64,000 bases of DNA from Hanleya hanleyi (Eukaryota; Mollusca; Polyplacophora; Lepidopleurida; Hanleyidae), in assembly GCA_036873755.1 (NCBI GenBank), contig JAVTVY010025245.1, positions 1 through 64,000 of the forward strand, given 5' to 3'. Below are positions 56,260-64,000 of the stretch, in pieces. The translations under genes and the position numbers were made by a program. The first letter of the stretch is position 1. Every line of letters begins with the position of its first letter. Below the pieces are notes generated by a model that was not told the origin of the DNA, made no database searches, and saw only the letters and a list, made by a program, of their open reading frames with translations.

Positions 56260-58675
56260 CCATCATGGTATGGATGGTAGTGATGGTATGGATGGTAGTG
56301 ATGGTATGGATGGTATTGATGGTAGTGATGTATGGATGGTAGTGATGGTATGGATGGTATGATGGTAGTGATGGTATGGATAGTAGTGATGGTAGAAATG
56401 GTATGATGTATGGATAGTAGTGATGGTAGAAATGGTAGTGATGGTAGTGATGGTATAGATGGCAGTGATGGTATGGATGGTAGTGATGGCATGGATGGTA
56501 GTGATGGTAGTGATGGTATAGATGGTAGTGATGGTATGGATGGTAGTGATGGTATGGATGGTAGTGATGGTATGGATGGTAGTGATGGTATGGATGGTAG
56601 TGATGGTATAGATGGTAGTGATGGTATGGATGGTAGTGATGGTATGGATGGTAGTGATGGTATGGATGGTAGTGATGGTAGGAATGGTAGTTATGGTATG
56701 GATGGTAGTGATGGCATGGATGGTAGTGATAGCATGGATGGTAGTGATGGTAGTGATGGGATGGATGGTAGTGATGGTATGGATGGTAGTGATGATAGGA
56801 ATGGTATGGATGATAGGAATGGTAGTGATGGTATGGATGGTAGTGATGGTATGGATGGTAGTGAAGGTAGGAATGGTATGGATGGTAGTGATGGTATGGA
56901 TGGTACTGATGGTATGGATGGTAGTGAAGGTAGGAATGGTATGGATGGTAGTGATGGTAGTGATGGTATGGATGGTAGTGATGGTATGGATGGTAGTGAA
57001 GGTAGGAATGGTATGGATGGTAGTGATGGTATGAATGGTAGGAATGGTAGTGATGGTATGGATGGTATGGATGTGATGGTATGGATGGTAGTGAAGGTAT
57101 GGATGGTAGTGATGGTATGGATGGTAGTGATGGTAGGAATGGTAGTTATGGTATGGATGGTAGTGATGGTATGGATGGTAGTGATGGCATGGATTGTAGT
57201 GATGGTATGGATGGTAGGATGGCATAGATGGTAGTGATGGTATGGATGGTAGTGATGGTATGGATGGTAGTGATGGTATGGATGGTAGTGATGGTATGGA
57301 TGGTAGTGATGGTAGGAATGGTAGTTATGGTATGGATGGTAGTGATGGCATGGATGGTATTGATGGTATGGATGGTAGTGATGGTATGGATGGTAGTGAT
57401 GGTATGGATGATAGGAATGGTAGTGATGGTATGGATGGTAGTGATGGTATGGATGGTAGTGAAGGTAGGAATGGTATGGATGGTAGTGATGGTATGGATG
57501 GTAGTGATGGTAGGAATGGTAGTGATGGTATGGATGGCATGGATGTGATGGTATGGATGGTAGTGAAGGTATGGATGGTAGTGATGGTATGGATGGTAGT
57601 GATGGTATGGATGGTAGTGACGGTAGGAATGGTAGTTATGGTATGGATGGTAGTGATGGTAGGAATGGTAGTGATGGTATGGATGGTAGGATGGCATAGA
57701 TGGTAGTGATGGTATGGATGGTAGTGATGGTATGGATGGTAGTGATGGCATGGATGGTAGTGATGGTAGGAATGGTAGCGATGGTATGGATGGTAGTGAT
57801 GGTATGGATGGTAGTGATGGTATGGATGGTAGTGATGGTATGGATGGTAGTGATGGTAGGAATGGTAGTTATGGTATGGATGATAGTGATGGTAGTTATG
57901 GTAGTGATGGTATGGATGGTAGTGATGGTAGGAATGGTATGGATGGTAGTGATGGTATGGATGGTAGTGATGGTAGGAATGGTATGGATGGTAGTGATGG
58001 TAGGAATGGTAGTGATGGTATGGATGGTAGTGATGGTATGGATGGTAGTGATGGTAGGAATGGTATGGATGGTAGTGATGGTATGGATGGTAGGAATGGT
58101 ATGAATGGTAGTGATGGTATGGATGGTAGTGATGGTATGGATGGTATGGATAGTAGTGATGGTATGCATGGTAGTGATGGTATGGATGGTAGGAATGGTA
58201 TGAATGGTAGTGATGGTATGGATGGTAGTGATGGTAAGGATGGTAGGAATGGTATGGATGGTGAGTGGATGGTAGTGATGGTATGGATAGTGATGGTATG
58301 GATGGTAGTGATGGTAGGAATGGTAGCGGATGGTAGTGATGGTATGGATGGTAGTGATAGTATGGATGGTAGGAATGGTAGTGATGGTAGGAATGGTAAT
58401 GATGGTATGGATGGTAGTGATGGCATGGATGGTAGTGATGGTATGGATGGTAGTGATGGTAGGAATGGTAGCGATGGTAGTGATGATGGATGGTAGTGAT
58501 GGTAGGAATGGTAGTGATGGTATGGATGGTAGTGATGGTATGGATGGTAGTGATGGTAGGAATGGTAGTTATGGTATGGATGGTAGTGATGGTATGTATG
58601 GTATATGGATGGTAGTGATGGTATGGATGGTAGTGATGGTAGGATGGATGGTTGTGATGGTATGGATGGTATCAC
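56260..58675. repeat. 9/18-bp minisatellite, about 2.4 kb
   Basis: GATGGTATG and GATGGTAGT alternate, with AGGAATGGTAGT variants. Long ORFs on both strands (up to 320 codons) come from the multiple-of-3 period and encode simple MDGSDG or HTITTI repeats; not believed to be genes. Confidence 0.95.
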
Positions 58676-59745
58676 AGGTACATCTTTTAATCATAAGAAA
58701 CATGTGTACCAAGTTTCATAATCATTCAATGACAGCTGACAACTGCAGCAAACTGTGGTGTACAGATGTACATGTGCACTTCGGCTAAACGCAAAACTCA
58801 ATCAGTTGCCATAATTTGGAGAAAAATTAATATTTCATCTCAAAAATAGCACAAATAAATCCTCCAATCATAAGAAACATTTGTACCAAGTTTCGTAATC
58901 ATCCAATGAGAGCTGACAACTGCAGCAAACTTATCATGTACATGTATATGTATACATGTAGAGGCCTACATGTACAATTTACCTAAACAGAAAACTCTTC
59001 ATTTGCCATAATTTGGAGAAAAATTAATATTTCTTGTCAAAAATAGCACAGGTACATCCTCTAATCATAAGAAACATGTGTACCAAGTTTCATAATGATC
59101 CAATGACAGCTGACAACTGGAGCAAAGTTACCATGTAGATGTATATGTATACATGTAGAGGCCTGTATGTACAATTTACCTAAACAGAAAACTCTTCATT
59201 TGCCATAATTTTGAGAAAAATTAATATTTCTTCTCAAAAATAGCACAGGTACATCCTCTTATCATAAGAAACATGTGTACCAAGTTTCATAATCATCCAA
59301 TGACAGCTGACAACTGGAGCAAACTTACCATGGACATGTATATGTACAATTTACCTAAACAGAAAACTCTTCATTTACCATAATTTGGAGAAAAATTAAT
59401 ATTTCTTGTCAAAAATAGCACAGGTACATCCTCTAATCATAAGAAACATGTGTACCAAGTTTCATAATCATCCAATGACAGCTGACAACTGGAGCAAAGT
59501 TACCATGTAGATGTATATGTATACATGTAGAGGCCTACATGTACAATTTACCTAAACAGAAAACTCTTCATTTGCCATAATTTTGAGAAAAATTAATATT
59601 TCTTCTCAAAAATAGCACAGGTACATCCTCTTATCATAAGAAACATGTGTACCAAGTTTCATAATCATCCAATGACAGCTGACAACTGCAAGAAACTTTC
59701 CAAGTACAGATGTACATGTGCACTTCAGCTAAACGCAAAACTCAT
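58676..59745. repeat. Tandem repeat of about 190-215 bp, five units
   Basis: Each unit: CACAGGTACATCCTCT, ATCATAAGAAACATGTGTAC, CAATGACAGCTGACAACT, ACATGTAGAGGCCTACATG (palindromic), CCATAATTTGGAGAAAAATT. The best-matched units are 59045-59400 and 59425-59640. Confidence 0.9.
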
Positions 59746-59897
59746 TCATAGGGATTTTAACATTAGAGTACCCCAGGGGTAGTACCCCCAGGTGGCATAT
59801 CCACCCCCCATATTTTTTATATTTTTTTTATATTTTTTCTAATTTTTCTAGATTTTTTTTAACTTGCTAAACCAAAAACCCATTCATTTCCAGGCAG

Positions 59898-59899
59898 GG

Positions 59900-59930
<31 letters not shown>
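59898..59930. repeat. Hexamer microsatellite
   Basis: GACACC repeats followed by GACGAC units, inside the right part of the 55903-59983 element. Confidence 0.85.
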
Positions 59931-59932
<2 letters not shown>

Positions 59933-61589
59933 ATCCTCTTTCCCCCTCTCACAATATCTCCCCTTTACTTCGTAAGGCGAGATAAAAATGTAAGAGACAT
60001 TTTATTGTCCTTTTTGTCCTGGTATATGTAGGAGAGAGAATGTACAAACAACAAATTCATGCTGCGAGTCACACATCAATGCACCTGTAGCTGCAACAGG
60101 GAAATTTTTTTGTTTAAGGATTAATTAATTTATTTTTTATTTATTTATTTATTTAATTCAGAGACAAACAGGCCAATGTGGCCCACTAACCAGCTCGATA
60201 AAATAATACAACAATAAGATACAAAGTAAACAATAATACTAAAAAACATGGACTAAAACGAAATTGGTAAGTGTGTTACAATTATATTGGGAATCAGGCA
60301 TCCTTCCTTTGGCTTATTTCACATGTTATCAGCAGTGATATCCCACACTCGTTCTATATGTTCTGAATATGCAGCCCCTTCTTTTTCAGGGCTTGTTTTT
60401 CCGTGGGAATCTGGAAATCCGATTCCCGTCAGCATCCCCACAAAATAATTTACGGGAATCCAACAGATTCCCGTACAATATTAGCAATCTGTATAGAAAT
60501 GATAGCATTGGATTCCCGTGAATTCCCATAGAGCTGGGTTGCGAGAATCTATTTGGACTCCCGTGAATTTTGACGAAAAACAAGGCCTGTTCAGGGATGG
60601 TACAGATGGGCCAAAACTATACCATTTAGAGTATAGGTGTAGAAATTCCACCTTAAAAATATACTGCAGATGACACACAGATCAGCACTTGTAAGATAAA
60701 CAGGAAATACAAGAAAAAAATCTCCCATCATTTCTTCTTGCTGTGCTGGTGGCACACCTGCCATGTTACTAATGTGGTTAGGTGGTGAAAATGACACATG
60801 GCCAAGCAACAGTAATATTCACATCCATATAGCCTAAACTGACTAAACACACATCAAACTGAAACTGCTAATGGAGGATGTACAAGCCTGGAAAAGCTAT
60901 TTTTATATGGTATTAATTTCACCTGTCATGTGTAATAAACAAATCGACCATAGAGCTCTACATCCCCCATCAGCAGCACCAGTAATGGTGGATTGCATCA
61001 TAACTGGTGCTGCTGCTGCAGGGAATGTGGACCTCGAAGGTTGATTGTTTTTGGTCAAAGATATCCCATACCATTGATTAAGAGTAAGATTTTCAAAATG
61101 TAGATCTCTCTGATGAGCCATATTACCACAGTGGTCATGTTCCTTTTCAAGCATATTTACATATTTTAAGGTGTTGGCAGTGAAGTTACGGAGATGAAAT
61201 GAAGGGAACAAGAAGGAATTGTTGAAAAAAAAAAATGTACATGAAATATTAAGGTGCAGATAATGATACAAGAAATGTCTGCAATATAGGTAGTTTGTAG
61301 TGTTAATGAGGTTAGCTGGGATAAACTGATTAGAGGGGAGAATAATTAATAATATAAAAATGTTAGTTGATCAAAAAACAGAAATTGCATGGAATGGTTT
61401 ATTGCATACCAAATTCCAAGAGTTCAGCACTTGTGGAACAAAACTGACGTATACAGGATTCAAAATTGTCATCGTCTTACAGTCCTGACAAGATCTAATT
61501 GTATAAAATCCAAATACAAGAGGGCTGACAGGAGCCATCTTTGATGACCGATGTAGCTGAAAAGCAATCTCAACCTTCCTCTTGCCAAT

Positions 61590-62500
61590 GTCAAGCCAGT
61601 CTCCAAATTTGACATTGATCGGTTCAATCAATCTCGAGCTACTCTCTCTAATCTTGGATTACACAAGATGGCTGACAGTGGCCATCATAGATTACATAGG
61701 TAACTGATCCCAACTGTCCCCTCACCAATGTCAAGACACTCTTCAAGTTTGAAGTGGATCAGTTCAATAGTTCTCGAGTTATCGGTCAATCAGAAAATGT
61801 GTGAAGATCTGGCAATGCAAGATGGCTGATGGCGGCCATCTTGGAATGAAGAGCAATCTTATCTGTCTTCACACTGATGTCAAGCCACTCTCCAGATTTT
61901 AAGTTGATCAGTTCAATTGTCTCACGTCATTGTCCGGACAAGATCCAACAGCCGAAAATCCGAGATGGCTGGCAGCCATGTTGGATTAAACAGGTTACTG
62001 AATAGCAATCCCAACCATGCTCTCACCGATGTCAAGACACTCTCCAAGTTTGAAGTTGATTGGTTCCATCATTCTCGAGTTATTGTCCGGACAAGATCCA
62101 ACTGCTGAAAATCCAAGATGGCTGGCAGTCATCTAGGATTACACAGGTAATTGAAAAGTAATCCCAACCATCGTCCCATCGATGTCAAAGCAATCTCCCA
62201 GTTTGAAGTTGATTGGTTCAATAGTTCTCAAGTCATTGGTCAGACAAGAAATGTGTAAAGAGCCAACTGCTAACAATGCAAGATGGCTGATTTCGGCCAT
62301 CTTGGATTACATAGGTAACTGAAAAGCAATTCCAATTGTCCTCTCACAGATGTCAAGGCTCCCTCCAACTTTGAATTCGTTCGGTTCAATAGTTCTTCAT
62401 CAAACAAGAAATGTGTAAATGGCTGATGGCAGCCATCTTGGATTAAGCAGGTAACTGAAAAGCAATCCTAACAGCAATCCTAACTGTCCTCTCACGCAGG
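61590..62500. repeat. Copy-B block of the 150-bp repeat
   Basis: Collinear with 51880-53060 minus the 5S SINE. Contains the best YY1-like palindrome: CAAGATGGC at 61818-61826 facing GCCATCTTGG at 61835-61844. Confidence 0.85.
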
Positions 62501-62510
62501 TGGTTGGTGG

Positions 62511-62826
62511 GTGTCCGGTGGGCAGGGATTCCTGTTGCTTCAATGCATTTTGCTGAGAAGCAATAGGAATGTGATAATGTCATGTCTAGCACTGTAATAT
62601 CACTTGTCTTTATTGCACCATTTAAGTGTCCTGTCTGTGTATTGTGTGCTGTCCTCACTGTTTTATTGGGTGGATGGAGGGTGTCTGGTTCCATGTTGCT
62701 TCAAAGATTTCTTCTTTGAAGCAGCAGGAACGTAACTTGGCTGGGTGGTGATTAGTTATTTCGTCGCAATATGACTGAAATAATGATGAAAGCGACGTTA
62801 AATTCTAGTCACTTATTCACTCACTC
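62511..62826 (+). mobile_element. SINE-like element, copy 2 (inverted relative to 24873-25195)
   Basis: Matches 24873-25195 in reverse complement over its length, including the two hairpins and the tail (GCGACGTTAAATTCTAGTCAC). Lies at the right end of copy B. Confidence 0.75.
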
Positions 62827-62829
62827 CGT

Positions 62830-63720
62830 CCTCTCACTGCTCTCCAAGTTTGAAGTGGATCAGTTCAATCATTCTCGATTTATTGCCCGAACAAGATCCA
62901 AGCAGTTAAATTCAAGATGACTGACAGTGGCCATCTTGGATTATGCAGATAACTGAAAAGCAATCCCAACCATCATTTCATTGATGCCAAGCCACTGTCC
63001 AAATATGTCGTCGATTGGTTCAATCAGTCTCAAGTTATTGTCCGGACAAGACCCGAATGGCTGATGGTGACCATCTTGGATTTCACAAGCTGGTTGATGG
63101 TGGCTAACTTGGATTACATAGAGAATGGAATAGCAATCCCAATCATCCTCTTACCAATGTCAATACACTCTTCAAGTTTGAAGTTGATTGGTTTAATAGT
63201 TCTCAAATTATTGGTCAGACAAGAAATGTATGAACATCCATTTGCTGGTAATGTAAGATGTTTGATGTTGGCCATTTTGGATTACACAGGTAACTGAAAA
63301 GCAATTATAAATGTCTTCTCAAGTCACTCTTCAAGTTTGAAGTCGATTCATTCTCAAGTTATTGTCCAGAAGAGATCCAACTGCTGACAATCCAAGAGGA
63401 ATGGCGGTCATCTTGGATTACACAGGTAACTGAAAAGCAATCCCAACCCTCCTCTCACCGATGTTAAGATACTCTCGAAGTTTGAAGTCCATCGGTTCAA
63501 TAGTTATCGAGTTATTGGCCAGACAAGAAATGTGTCAAGGTCCAACTGCTGATAATGCAAGCTGGCTGGATTACACAGGTAACTGAAAAGCAATCCCAAC
63601 CGTCCTCTCATCAATGTCAAGACACTGTGCAAATTTGAAGTTGATTGTCTCAATAGTTCTTGAGTTATTGGTCGGACAAGAAATGTAAGATGGAAAGACA
63701 GACGGACAGAATTTAGGATG
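62830..63720. repeat. Third block of the 150-bp repeat
   Basis: About six diverged units. The array ends at GGCGACAGGGGACAATGAA, which resembles the right terminus (GGCGGGGGACAATAA) of the pearl-like family, so this array may be the core of a third, older element. Confidence 0.7.
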
Positions 63721-63798
63721 CCACTGATGTGGCGACAGGGGACAATGAATATAAATGTAGTCAGGATGAGCCATATAGATAATTTGAACTCTATAAAA

Positions 63799-64000
63799 AT
63801 TAAACATTTATAAACAATGTTTCTATTTGTTACCAAATCAAACCTGCTTTAATTAATGCCTTAATCTCCGTCAGGAAGATGATTCAAACCGCAAAAACGG
63901 AAGTTAAAACTAAAAGTTATCTCCCCTAGAGGAGAGTTGTCCGCCCCTAGGAGAGCTCTCCCATTCATCCCAGTGGAGTTACTATAAAAGGCTCTGCTCA
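63799..64000. mobile_element. Left terminal repeat of a second DIRS element, cut by window end
   Basis: From ATTAAACATTTATAAAC the sequence follows 9462-9660 closely (substitutions and small indels such as CCGCAAAAACGG for CCGTAAAAAAACGG). The body lies beyond the window. Inserted next to the 150-bp repeat array. Confidence 0.9.

Larger units (their letters stand above)
55903..59983 (+). mobile_element. Second pearl/Helentron-like element, 4081 bp, with known empty site
   Basis: Copy A has the empty site near 50304-50310 within an A run. The insert also starts ACAAGC, followed by a GTTCTGAGAAC hairpin and subterminal ATCTCGCCTTGCG (55926-55938) matched by the inverse at 59971-59983. The interior holds a (GATGGTATGGATGGTAGT)-type minisatellite (56260-58675) and a tandem repeat of about 190-215 bp (58676-59745). 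No ORF recognised as protein. Confidence 0.85.
53083..62510. repeat. Tandem segmental duplication, copy B (expanded by insertions)
   Basis: Collinear with copy A but interrupted by a 1.98-kb and a 4.08-kb element. Removing them leaves about 3.4 kb, close to copy A minus its own two insertions. Identity is high throughout, so the duplication is recent relative to the older repeats nearby. Confidence 0.92.

Noticed and set aside
56263..58675. ORFs of 134-320 codons on both strands
   Set aside because: All come from the 9-bp GATGGTATG minisatellite and contain nothing but repeat peptides.

Overview
This is a 64 kb piece of an animal nuclear genome, most likely a mollusc and probably a gastropod or bivalve. 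The clues are SINE tails resembling those common in molluscan genomes, a tRNA-headed SINE with the CCGGCTTCCTCCACC body, pearl/Helentron-like elements with tandem-repeat cores, and DIRS retrotransposons. The species cannot be fixed from the sequence. I found no multi-exon host gene I can name. The window is gene-poor and dominated by mobile elements, satellites and their remains.

Layout. Positions 1-4100 form a compact, intronless, virus-like gene block. A RING-finger ORF on + (cut by the window start) converges on a minus-strand CARD protein that runs, with a frame break, into a PC4-like and Cys/His-rich C-terminus. Next to them lie a minisatellite and a promoter-like patch with ETS/CRE and CTCF-like motifs. 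Positions 4100-18300 are a nest. A reverse-transcriptase pseudogene is split into pieces at 6881-7087 and 17807-18112 by a pearl/Helentron-like element (7088-17806). That element is itself split by a nearly complete DIRS retrotransposon (9460-16240) carrying inverted terminal repeats, an internal complementary region, and gag-like, RT, RNase H and tyrosine-recombinase coding regions. The RT piece also carries a 5S-rRNA-derived SINE. Positions 18300-31900 hold a foldback MITE, a 2.7 kb TIR-bounded element with C2H2 zinc-finger exons (21601-24267), and a decayed second DIRS-like element (about 25751-29680) invaded by an 870-bp element with an 8-bp target duplication and by a pogo/Tigger-like MITE.

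Positions 31900-49000 are mostly satellites: a CATGCTG-rich array, 25-bp and 18-bp arrays, a 69-bp higher-order array of three 23-bp monomers broken by two tRNA-derived SINEs, and a 36-bp array. Positions 49266-62510 are a tandem duplication with a unit of about 3.8 kb. Comparing the two copies shows exact empty and filled sites for four insertions: a TTAAG-flanked MITE and a 5S SINE in copy A, and two pearl/Helentron-like elements of 1.98 and 4.08 kb in copy B. The window ends in an approximately 150-bp repeat array and the left terminus of another DIRS element (63799 onward).

All calls come from reading the sequence and translations; no database search was possible.
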